43,774 nucleotides of DNA from Nevskiaceae bacterium (lineage in GTDB: Bacteria; Pseudomonadota; Gammaproteobacteria; Nevskiales; Nevskiaceae), in assembly GCA_008012115.1 (NCBI GenBank), contig SSEB01000021.1, positions 1 through 43,774 on the forward strand, in the 5' to 3' direction. Of this stretch, positions 24,338 to 31,622 are shown one piece after another. Below the pieces are notes generated by a model. The model was given only the letters and a program-made list of their open reading frames with translations, ran no database searches and was not told the origin of the DNA. The translations under genes and the position numbers were made by a program. How positions within the stretch are numbered: position 1 is the first letter of the stretch; every line of letters starts with the position of its first letter.

Positions 24338-25633
24338 ATGGCGGCCACACATAAGAACGTAGACAGCGTACTTATCCGAAACATCTTTCTCTCGCTCTCC
24401 AATCCCCGGCACGAGGAGGTCGAGAGCGAGCAGAAGGCGATTGAGCGACTGTGTGCGAAGGAGAACATATACGCCCTCGCGCGAGATATCGCGAAGATCG
24501 GTCTCAACCCCCTTGAGCGGTTCGCGCTGATCCCAGTTGATAAGCGCAAGGCAGTCGGACCTGCAGCCAGGTATCACGTAGCGGAAGGCAACCGCCGAAT
24601 GTGCGCGTTGAAGCTTTTGAACGACCCGGATCTTGCGCCACCGAAATTACGTAAGTCGTTTGAGAAGCTGGCAGCATCTTGGACGCCAATCAAAGCCGTG
24701 CCGGGCGCCGTATTCGCGGATGCCGAAGCAGTCAGGGTTTGGCTCGACCGAATCCATAATGGCCCCCAGGACGGTATTGGCAGGAAGCAGTGGAACGCTG
24801 AGCAGAAGACCAGGTTCGACGGCGAGAACAAGAACAAGGCCGCACAGGCGCTGCTGGATTACGCCCAGCAGGCTGGGATGTTGACGGCCGAAGATCGAGT
24901 AGGGAAGCTGACCACTGTCCAGCGCTTCCTGAGCAACGACGTATTCAGAGAGACGCTTGGATTTGACCAAGGGAATCCTGATGACGTCGCCAGGACCCGC
25001 CCAAAGGTCGAGTTCGACGTTCTTTTGAAAAAATTCGTCCGCGACCTTGTGAGCAAAGTGGACGTCAATTCTCGAATGAACAAGGACGATATCGTCCGCT
25101 ATGCACGTCCGCTGGGATCCTTGCCAGGTGTAACAACTACTCGAGTCGAGCCAGAGGCGTTGCTCGGAACTCGGCCGGGCAAGAAAGCCACTCCCTCGAA
25201 GAGGAAGCCCGGCAAACCGGAGAAGGCGAAGCACGTCCGCTACGAGGACTCGATTCAAACCGCACTCAAAGCGCTCGGCAACGAGAAATTGTCGAGTCTC
25301 TACTACTCCATCTGCTCCATCGAACTAGAACCTCACACGCCCATCGTTGCCGTCGGTGTCTGGTCATTCTTCGAAACGCTCACGGCCTGCGCAGGCCGAA
25401 ACGAAGGGACGAGCTTCGACAGCTTCCTCAGCAAGAACAAACTCACGAGCATGGGGATCGACAAGGAGCTGACCTCGCTGCATGAGGCGATGGTGCGCAT
25501 CCGCTCAGGGGGGAATACGACGAAGCACAGCAAGGTGTCGGTGCTGTTCAATGGGGACCAGCTCAACAATGATGTCGTGGCGCTCAAGGACGTAATCCTG
25601 AAGTGCATCACGGCAGCGACGTCTGGGAAATAG
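24338..25633 (+). CDS. ParB-like N-terminal protein with possible HEPN-like C-terminus
   Basis: A 431-residue cytoplasmic protein. Residues 40-100 carry the ParB/Srx-type signature, including a helix ending DIAKIGLNPLERFALIPV and then RYHVAEGNRRMCALKLL (the GNRR box at 84-87). In this superfamily that box binds or hydrolyses nucleotide, and some members are nucleases. A basic Lys/Pro linker (about 285-305) leads to a C-terminal helical domain of about 125 residues with LHEAMVRIRSGGNTTKHSK. The R..GN...H pattern resembles HEPN domains of the DUF4145 type, although the spacing is not canonical. The ATG at 24338 is preceded by AGGGGA. A D12-class adenine methylase follows 85 bp downstream. A defence or modification role is inference. 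Confidence 0.6.
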   Translation: MAATHKNVDSVLIRNIFLSLSNPRHEEVESEQKAIERLCAKENIYALARDIAKIGLNPLERFALIPVDKRKAVGPAARYHVAEGNRRMCALKLLNDPDLAPPKLRKSFEKLAASWTPIKAVPGAVFADAEAVRVWLDRIHNGPQDGIGRKQWNAEQKTRFDGENKNKAAQALLDYAQQAGMLTAEDRVGKLTTVQRFLSNDVFRETLGFDQGNPDDVARTRPKVEFDVLLKKFVRDLVSKVDVNSRMNKDDIVRYARPLGSLPGVTTTRVEPEALLGTRPGKKATPSKRKPGKPEKAKHVRYEDSIQTALKALGNEKLSSLYYSICSIELEPHTPIVAVGVWSFFETLTACAGRNEGTSFDSFLSKNKLTSMGIDKELTSLHEAMVRIRSGGNTTKHSKVSVLFNGDQLNNDVVALKDVILKCITAATSGK

Positions 25634-25718
25634 CTCTTGGCCGACGGCGTCCGGGCCAGCTCGGGTTGCCGGCGGTTGGTAGAATTCTCAGCGTTTTTTT
25701 GGAATCGGAGTTCAAATT

Positions 25719-26600
25719 ATGCCGATGGCGGCCTCTCCACTGCGATATCCCGGCGGCAAGGCATGCATGCTCGAGCTGGTTGCTTCGATCCTGCGTATGA
25801 ACAAGCTGGAATATGGGCACTACGCGGAGCCATATGCTGGGGGCTGCGGGCTCGCGCTTGAGCTCCTGTACGGCGGGCACGTCTCAGACATTCACATCAA
25901 CGACATCGACCCATCCATCTGGGCTTTCTGGTATTGCGTTCTCAATCGCACGGATGCTCTAGTCGATCTCGTGCAAAAAACGCCAGTCACGGTCAAAGAG
26001 TGGCTCAAACAGCGGGACGTGCATCGCGCCCAGGACACTGGGTCCGTGCTGAAACTGGGGTTCTCAGCGTTCTTCCTCAATAGGACTAATCGCTCCGGAA
26101 TTATCTCCGGCGCCGGTGTGATCGGGGGCCTAGACCAGAAGGGCCTCTACAAGATCGATTGCCGCTATAACGCTGACGACCTGGCGCGACGCATCCGGCG
26201 CGTCGCCAAGTACAAAGATCAGATTCATCTCTCGAATCTCGACGCTGTGAAGTTCCTCGCACAATCCGAAAAGAAATTGCCGGAGGAATCCTTGATGTTC
26301 ATCGACCCCCCCTACTTCAACAAAGGCTCGAGCCTCTATACAAGTTTCTATCTTCCTGACGATCACGCGCTGGTCGCGCGCAAGGTGCTTGCTTCCACCC
26401 GCAATTGGATCGTCACCTACGATGACATGCCTGAGATTCGAGCGTTGTATCGAAGCAGGCGGCAGTATTGCTTCGACATCAACTATTCCCTACAGGACAA
26501 GCGGCTGGGGACCGAGCTGCTGATAGCGTCGAAGGGAATCAAGATCCCATCTGTCGTGAAAGATCGGCAGGTGAACAAGCCGCAAGCCAAGGTGGCCTAG
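25719..26600 (+). CDS. DNA adenine methylase, D12 class
   Basis: A 293-residue N6-adenine DNA methyltransferase of the Dam/D12 class. Motifs in order are LRYPGGK (8-14), the SAM-binding motif I AEPYAGG (36-42), NDIDP (61-65) and the catalytic DPPY (196-199) within MFIDPPYFNKGSSLYTSFY. It transfers a methyl group from S-adenosylmethionine to adenine in a specific DNA site; the site cannot be read from sequence. It lies 85 bp after the ParB-like gene on the same strand, and both have lower GC than the surroundings. No restriction endonuclease is recognisable next to it, so it is an orphan, or its partner is the ParB-like protein. Phage or island origin is plausible. Confidence 0.9.
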   Translation: MPMAASPLRYPGGKACMLELVASILRMNKLEYGHYAEPYAGGCGLALELLYGGHVSDIHINDIDPSIWAFWYCVLNRTDALVDLVQKTPVTVKEWLKQRDVHRAQDTGSVLKLGFSAFFLNRTNRSGIISGAGVIGGLDQKGLYKIDCRYNADDLARRIRRVAKYKDQIHLSNLDAVKFLAQSEKKLPEESLMFIDPPYFNKGSSLYTSFYLPDDHALVARKVLASTRNWIVTYDDMPEIRALYRSRRQYCFDINYSLQDKRLGTELLIASKGIKIPSVVKDRQVNKPQAKVA

Positions 26601-26823
26601 AATCCGTGAGCCGCCGAATGGGCCTCGAGATTCCGCCGACGAAAGGTCAGAGCGACGTTACCCCGGACGTGAGTAACAAAACGGATTGCATTTCGGTCCC
26701 ATAAGCTGGAGCTCGCGGCCGGCAACTCTTGGCACAAACCAGTCCGCCGCGGATTCGTCTTCATGATTTGAACCGAGCAGTAGTCAAAGCCGAAAGATCT
26801 GTTGCGACAGCGTGTGGAATCAC

Positions 26824-26933
26824 CACCCGCTCTTAATTGTCTGCCTAAGTAATAAGTTATTTTTTATTTAAAAAATTTATAATTTATTGTTAATTTAAAA
26901 CAATCTTTCTTAGGAAAACAGCTAGAGCGGGTG
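26824..26933. repeat. AT-core dispersed element, copy 3
   Basis: Perfect 10-bp terminal inverted repeats CACCCGCTCT (26824-26833) and AGAGCGGGTG (26924-26933) enclose a core that is almost all A/T from 26850 to 26903. Inner arms CCTAAG (26844-26849) and CTTAGG (26908-26913) are complementary. AAAACAATCTTTCTTAGGA on the right matches AAAACAATTTCCCCAGGA of copy 2. It lies between the convergent methylase and membrane-protein genes. The 368-bp gap 26601-26968 otherwise shows only a weak 32-codon frame after the methylase. Confidence 0.85.
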
Positions 26934-26968
26934 CCGCCCCGGCGCCCAGCTAGAAGCCGTTACGTACG

Positions 26969-28420
26969 CTACCCGCCACTACTGATCGGCTGCGCCAGAA
27001 TCCACAGGCCGAAGGCGGTAAACAGCATCATCAGCGCCAGCATCGGCAACTGGCTCAGCGTCGCCGCGCGGCGCGTGCCGAAACTGCGCAGCGCCTCGAC
27101 GTGTGCGAGATACACGCTGACCACGTGACCGACCAGGATCAGCGCCACCTGCGTGTGCCACACGGTGCCCATGTCGGGAAAGATCGGCGCGCGGAACAGG
27201 CCGGCGGTGCCCAGCAGGTTCCAGCCCCAGCCGAAGGGATCGGACAGCAGGCTGACGATCTTCACGCCCTGGGTCAGGATCAGGGTGAAGTAGTGTGTAA
27301 CGTTGTAGACCAGCGCGATCGGCAGCAGCGTGTAGGCGAAGCGCAGCGCCAGTTCGCGCACGCCCAGTGTGCTGCGCGAGAGCGTTTTCGCCAGCGCGAT
27401 GAAGGCGACATAAACCGCCAGGTAGATGAAGGGCGAGGCCAGCAGCCACAGCGATTCGTAGGCCGCATACACCGGCCGCAGTTGCAGGTAGGCCATCACC
27501 GGCGGCTGGCCCAGCCAGGCGGTGATGAGGCCGGTGCGGTCGGCCCAGAAAATCTGCACCCAGGGCAGCGTGTCGCGCAGGCCGTCGTAGGCGGTGGACG
27601 AGAGCATGAACAGCGCGAACAGCACCTCGCTGAAATCGCGCGCGCCCTCATCCAGCAGGCCGACGAAGGGCCGGCGCCAGCGCAGGCGACCGGCAGTGAG
27701 ATCGAGCGGCGCCATCCTGGCGATCAGCCGGAAGAACACGCCGAAGAATTCGCCGTGACGGAACCACGCCTCGGCGCCGAAGCGCCACAGGCCCAGCAGC
27801 GTGCAGGCGCTGTAGCCGAGCAGAGCCAGTGCCAGCGAGTGCGGCGTGGTGTGGCCGAACAGTTCGATCCAGATGAAGGCCATGTAAAACGCCAGCGCCG
27901 GCCAGGTCGCCAGCGCGCGTGGATACGGCGCGCGGCCACGCGAGAACGCGGGCCAGACGCGGTCGAGCGCGGACACCAGCGTGCGCCAGGGATTCATCGC
28001 GGCGTAGAGATCGCCGCACAGCGCGGTGAGATAGGCGAAGCCCAGCACGAAGACGATCCAGAAGAACGTCATGCTGAAATTGAGATAGGGATTGGCGCTG
28101 CCGAACAAGCCCGTCAGCACGCACAGCAGCAGCCCGCCCAGGCTGACACCACGCAGCACCGACCAGGCCCATCCGCGCCAGGCGCCGGGCGCGGCATCCG
28201 GCGCATGCGCGTCACCGATGGGTGCCGCCACGCGTGCGGCACCGCCGGTGACGAAGAACGCCACCAGCAGGAACGACAGCGCCAGCGCCGCGCTGGCGCC
28301 GTAGACATAGAGCCAGAACGGCACCGGCAGGTTGTAGAGCTTGCCGAAGGAATGGGCCTGCGCCGCGCCGCTCAGGGCGAGGCCGCCGGCAAGCGCGAAG
28401 AGACGGACATGGGCTGTCAT
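26969..28420 (-). CDS. Polytopic membrane protein, unknown function
   Basis: A 483-residue integral membrane protein with roughly 11-12 hydrophobic segments. The N-terminus reads as a cleavable signal (LALSGAAQA-HSFG), followed by GKLYNLPVPFWLYVYGASAA, a pattern I associate with proteins that databases often label fenitrothion hydrolase without experimental support. Trp, His and aromatic residues are frequent in the membrane part (FIWIELFGHTTPHSLALAL), and a YNVTHYFTLILTQG block is near the C-terminus. No catalytic motif is evident. It is monocistronic: LysR lies 80 bp upstream on the same strand and AT-core copy 3 just downstream. Confidence 0.65.
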   Translation of the reverse strand: MTAHVRLFALAGGLALSGAAQAHSFGKLYNLPVPFWLYVYGASAALALSFLLVAFFVTGGAARVAAPIGDAHAPDAAPGAWRGWAWSVLRGVSLGGLLLCVLTGLFGSANPYLNFSMTFFWIVFVLGFAYLTALCGDLYAAMNPWRTLVSALDRVWPAFSRGRAPYPRALATWPALAFYMAFIWIELFGHTTPHSLALALLGYSACTLLGLWRFGAEAWFRHGEFFGVFFRLIARMAPLDLTAGRLRWRRPFVGLLDEGARDFSEVLFALFMLSSTAYDGLRDTLPWVQIFWADRTGLITAWLGQPPVMAYLQLRPVYAAYESLWLLASPFIYLAVYVAFIALAKTLSRSTLGVRELALRFAYTLLPIALVYNVTHYFTLILTQGVKIVSLLSDPFGWGWNLLGTAGLFRAPIFPDMGTVWHTQVALILVGHVVSVYLAHVEALRSFGTRRAATLSQLPMLALMMLFTAFGLWILAQPISSGG

Positions 28421-28500
28421 GGCGCGAGCTTAGCAGCCGCGTCCGGCGGCGGGCGCGCTCGGCATCCGCCATCGGACATCGATGAAACACCTCTCGCCGC

Positions 28501-29505
28501 CTATTTTTTCACCGGCCGTTTCTTGACCGGCGCGCTGCCTGCGGCGCGGCCCGTGGATGCCGCCGGCACGACCTTCTGCGGAGCGGGACTGCCGGTGGTG
28601 CGGTGCGCGTCACAGCCTTCGGCCACCGCCTCGCGCAGGATCTGCGCCAGCCGCCGCGTACCGGGGCCCGCGGCCTCAGGATCGGCGATGATCAGATACA
28701 GCTCGGCGTAGCGCTCGGCGCCTTCCTTGAGCGGCAGGGGCTTGAGCGTGCCGGCGGCCATCTCGTCGACGATGCGGTACTCGGGATACCAGGCAAAGCC
28801 ATAGCCCATGCGCGCAGCCTGGATCGAGGTGGACATGTGGCTCAGCGTCCAGCGCTGCTCGGCCTCGATCGACACCGTGCGTGACGAGCGCTTGGCGCCG
28901 GTGTCGCGCACCACCAGGTGCCGGTGCGCGCGCAGATCGCGCATGGTCAGCGGGCGGCCGAGCCGATGCAACGGATGATCCGGATGCGCCGCAGCAATAA
29001 AGCGCATGCGCATCAGCGAGTCGCCGAGAAAGCCCACCGGCACCGACGAGGCGATGGCGATCTGCACGCGTCCCTGCAGCAGCAGTTCGGCGGTGCCGCT
29101 GAGCACCGACTCGTACATCTCGATGCGCGTGTGCGGGCTCTCGGCACCGAACCGGGCCAGGCAGTCCACCATCAGCCACGAGGGAAACACCACGTCGGCG
29201 GCGATGCCGATCTCCGCCTCCCAGCCGGACGACACCGCACGCGCGGTGTCCTCCAGTTCGCCGGCCTCCTGCAGCAGCACGCGCGCGCGCCGGTAGAGGA
29301 GCTGGCCGGTCGGCGTGAGGATGGCCTTGCGGCCCTGGATCTCGAAGGCCTTCACGCCGAGCATGCTCTCCAGCTTCTGCACGGCGTAGGTGACGGCGGA
29401 CTGGCTCTTGTGCAGCACCTCGGCGGCCTGGGCGTAGCCGCCCTCGTCAACGACGGCGAGCAGGGCGCGCCACTGTTCCAGCGTGATCTTGGGATTGGCG
29501 GTCAT
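28501..29505 (-). CDS. LysR family transcriptional regulator
   Basis: A 334-residue LysR-type regulator: winged HTH at residues 8-67 (LEQWRALLAVVDEGGYAQAA, then KSQSAVTYAVQKLE) and a periplasmic-binding-like effector domain from about 95 (GIAADVVFPSWLMVDCLARF). The C-terminus has a low-complexity basic tail (VKKRPVKK) beyond the usual family length. It is divergent from azoR-doxX-pirin over 121 bp, an arrangement common in proteobacteria where such regulators respond to quinones, electrophiles or hypochlorite. A TTCG-N11-CGAA site sits in the spacer. Confidence 0.92.
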   Translation of the reverse strand: MTANPKITLEQWRALLAVVDEGGYAQAAEVLHKSQSAVTYAVQKLESMLGVKAFEIQGRKAILTPTGQLLYRRARVLLQEAGELEDTARAVSSGWEAEIGIAADVVFPSWLMVDCLARFGAESPHTRIEMYESVLSGTAELLLQGRVQIAIASSVPVGFLGDSLMRMRFIAAAHPDHPLHRLGRPLTMRDLRAHRHLVVRDTGAKRSSRTVSIEAEQRWTLSHMSTSIQAARMGYGFAWYPEYRIVDEMAAGTLKPLPLKEGAERYAELYLIIADPEAAGPGTRRLAQILREAVAEGCDAHRTTGSPAPQKVVPAASTGRAAGSAPVKKRPVKK

Positions 29506-29514
29506 ATCAACTTA

Positions 29515-29533
29515 TTCGATAGCTATTGGCGAA
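29515..29533. promoter_or_regulatory. LysR box, TTCG-N11-CGAA
   Basis: TTCG (29515-29518) and CGAA (29530-29533) are perfect inverted arms around 11 bases containing the palindrome ATAGCTAT. This fits the T-N11-A rule for LysR-type operators. It lies 10 bases upstream of the LysR start and about 94 bases upstream of azoR, suited to autorepression and activation of the azoR operon. Nearby A/T-rich sequence (29533-29570) probably holds the promoter. Confidence 0.6.
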
Positions 29534-29626
29534 ATATTGTTCTTTTTTATCGACGGGGTAAATACTTTAATGGCGACACCCCGAGGCGGCCCGCCGCTTC
29601 GATCCCGAACTCAACGGAGGTGTCCC

Positions 29627-30247
29627 ATGAAAACCCTGCTCCAGATCAACACCAGCCTCAATGCCGGCAGCGGCCAGTCCAGCCTGCTGGCCGATAGCTT
29701 CGTCGCCGCCTGGAAGGCCTCGCACCCGGGCGCCGCGATCAAGACCCGCAACCTCGCCACCGACGAGGTGCCGCACCTCACCGCGGAACGCTTCCAGGCC
29801 TTCATCACCAAGCCGGAGGAGCGCAACCCCGCGCAGCAGGCCATCGCCGCCTATTCCGACGCGCTGATCGACGAACTCAAGAGCGCCGATGTCATCGTGC
29901 TCGGCCTGCCGATGTACAACTTCAGCATCCCGTCGCAGCTTAAGGCGTATTTCGACCACATCGCCCGCGCCGGCATCACCTTCCAGTACACGCCCAACGG
30001 CCCCGTCGGCCTGGTGCAGAACAAGAAGGTCTACGTGTTCGCCACGCGCGGCGGCTTCTACGCCGGCACCCCGGCCGATACCGAGACGCAGTACGTGCGC
30101 GACTTCCTGAAGTTCATCGGCATCACCGACGTCGAATTCGTCTACGCTGAGGGCCTGGCCTACGGCGAGGACAGCAAGACCGCCAACCTCGTCAAGGCCA
30201 ACGACGCCATCGGGCGCCTCGCTGCAAACGAGCAGCTGGCCGCCTGA
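29627..30247 (+). CDS. azoR: FMN-dependent NADH-azoreductase
   Basis: A 206-residue flavodoxin-fold oxidoreductase of the AzoR family, reducing azo bonds and, more physiologically, quinones by two electrons with NADH in the cytoplasm. Diagnostic blocks are LLQINTSLNAGSGQSS (FMN phosphate loop), PMYNFSIPSQLKAYFDHIAR (FMN ring) and VYVFATRGGFY. The length matches the family. The start is ATG 29627 after GGAGG; a longer in-frame start overlaps the promoter. It is first in an operon with doxX and a pirin gene, and divergent from its likely LysR regulator, which suggests a response to electrophiles or quinones. Confidence 0.93.
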   Translation: MKTLLQINTSLNAGSGQSSLLADSFVAAWKASHPGAAIKTRNLATDEVPHLTAERFQAFITKPEERNPAQQAIAAYSDALIDELKSADVIVLGLPMYNFSIPSQLKAYFDHIARAGITFQYTPNGPVGLVQNKKVYVFATRGGFYAGTPADTETQYVRDFLKFIGITDVEFVYAEGLAYGEDSKTANLVKANDAIGRLAANEQLAA

Positions 30248-30278
30248 GGCGACCCTTCTCCTTCCACCGGAAACCACC

Positions 30279-30665
30279 ATGAACAACACCCTGCAGAACA
30301 CCGCTGAACTCGCCGGCCGCGTGCTGATGGCCGCCATCTTCGTCCTCGCCGGCTACGGCAAGATCACCGCCTACGCCGGCACCCAGGCCTACATGGCCTC
30401 CGCCGGCGTGCCGGGCGCGCTGCTGCCGCTGGTCATCGCGCTGGAACTCGGCGGCGGCCTGCTGCTGATCGCCGGTTTCCAGACGCGCCTGGTGGCGCTG
30501 GCCCTGGCCGGCTTCAGCCTGGTTTCCGCCGTGCTGTTCCACAGCAACCTCGCCGACCAAACCATGTTCATCATGTTCTTCAAGAACGTGGCGATGGCCG
30601 GCGGCTTCCTGATCCTGGCGGCCAACGGCCCTGGCGCTTACAGCCTCGATCGCCGCGCCCGCTGA
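30279..30665 (+). CDS. DoxX family membrane protein
   Basis: A 128-residue protein with four hydrophobic helices in the DoxX fold: AGRVLMAAIFVLAGYGKITA, then LLPLVIALELGGGLLLIAG, ALALAGFSLVSAVLFH, and a last helix after MFIMFFKNVAMAGGFLILAA. DoxX-like proteins sit in the inner membrane and are linked to redox stress, sometimes as quinone-handling partners. It starts 31 bases after azoR in the same direction, and the pirin gene follows 31 bases later. A role in the same redox response is inferred from this grouping. Confidence 0.9.
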   Translation: MNNTLQNTAELAGRVLMAAIFVLAGYGKITAYAGTQAYMASAGVPGALLPLVIALELGGGLLLIAGFQTRLVALALAGFSLVSAVLFHSNLADQTMFIMFFKNVAMAGGFLILAANGPGAYSLDRRAR

Positions 30666-30696
30666 GTCCAGCCGGCGCTTCACCCGGAGCACTGTC

Positions 30697-31563
30697 ATGA
30701 CGACCCGCATCCTGCAGCAAGTGATTCCCGGCATGCCGACCTCGGACGGCGCTGGCGTGAAACTGCGCCGCAGCCTGGGCGCGGCCCCCGCCCTGCGTCT
30801 CGATCCCTTCCTGATGCTGGACGAGTTCTCCAGCGAGAATCCCGACGATTACGTCGCCGGCTTTCCGCCGCATCCGCATCGTGGCTTCGAGACCGTCACC
30901 TACATGCTCGATGGTCACATGCGGCACCAGGATCATCTCGGCAATGTCGGCGAGTTGAAGAGCGGCGGCGTGCAGTGGATGACCGCCGGCCGCGGCATCA
31001 TCCACTCCGAGATGCCGCAGCAGGAGCGCGGCCGCATGCGCGGCTTCCAGCTCTGGATCAACCTGCCGGCGGCGGAGAAGATGAAGCCCGCCGGCTATCG
31101 CGACATCCAGCCCGCCGAGATTCCGGTGGCAACACTGCCGGGTGGCGGCACGGTGAAGGTGATTGCCGGCAGTGTCGAGGTCGGTGGCGCGACGGTGGCG
31201 GGCCCCATCCAGGGCCTGAGCACGGAGCCGGTGTACGTCGACGTGCAGTTGCCGCCGGGCGCGAGCTATGCGCAGGCGTTGCCGGCGGCGCACAGCGCCT
31301 TCGTCTACACCTACGAGGGCAGCGTCAGCGTCGGCCCGCAGGGTGCGCAGAAGGCGCTGCCGCCGCAGGGCGCCGGCGTGCTGTCGCCGGGCGAGCGCGT
31401 CGAGCTGACCGCCGGGCCGCAGGGTGCGCGACTGATCCTGCTGGCGGCTCGGCCGCTGCGCGAGCCGGTGGTGCAGTACGGTCCGTTCGTGATGAACACG
31501 CGCGAGCAGATCGAGCAGGCAATCAGCGATTACCAGAACGGCACACTGACGCTGGCCGCCTGA
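30697..31563 (+). CDS. Pirin family protein
   Basis: A 288-residue bicupin of the pirin family; some members are quercetin 2,3-dioxygenases. The N-terminal cupin holds the metal ligands in PHPHRGFETVTYMLDG (two His plus Glu) and HSEMP in GRGIIHSEMP, and the second cupin lies in the C-terminal half (ESVS-like strand FVYTYEGSVSVG). Bacterial pirins have been linked to redox sensing and to control of pyruvate metabolism. It is last in the azoR-doxX-pirin operon and is followed at once by a strong terminator. The substrate, if any, is not known. Confidence 0.92.
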   Translation: MTTRILQQVIPGMPTSDGAGVKLRRSLGAAPALRLDPFLMLDEFSSENPDDYVAGFPPHPHRGFETVTYMLDGHMRHQDHLGNVGELKSGGVQWMTAGRGIIHSEMPQQERGRMRGFQLWINLPAAEKMKPAGYRDIQPAEIPVATLPGGGTVKVIAGSVEVGGATVAGPIQGLSTEPVYVDVQLPPGASYAQALPAAHSAFVYTYEGSVSVGPQGAQKALPPQGAGVLSPGERVELTAGPQGARLILLAARPLREPVVQYGPFVMNTREQIEQAISDYQNGTLTLAA

Positions 31564-31571
31564 CGCGCAGG

Positions 31572-31618
31572 CAAACAAAAACCGCCGGCCCTTTCGGACC
31601 GGCGGTTTTTTGTTTGTG
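31572..31618. terminator. Bidirectional intrinsic terminator
   Basis: AAAACCGCCGG and CCGGCGGTTTT pair around a short GC continuation (one mismatch) and TTTC loop, with A-runs and T-runs on both flanks. It serves the pirin gene on the plus strand and the convergent esterase-like gene on the minus strand (stop at 31623). Confidence 0.92.
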
Positions 31619-31622
31619 CCGC

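Noticed and set aside
26606..26704. 32-codon frame starting GTG just after the methylase gene
   Set aside because: No ribosome binding site, polar low-information sequence, no recognisable family; could be a remnant but not supportable.
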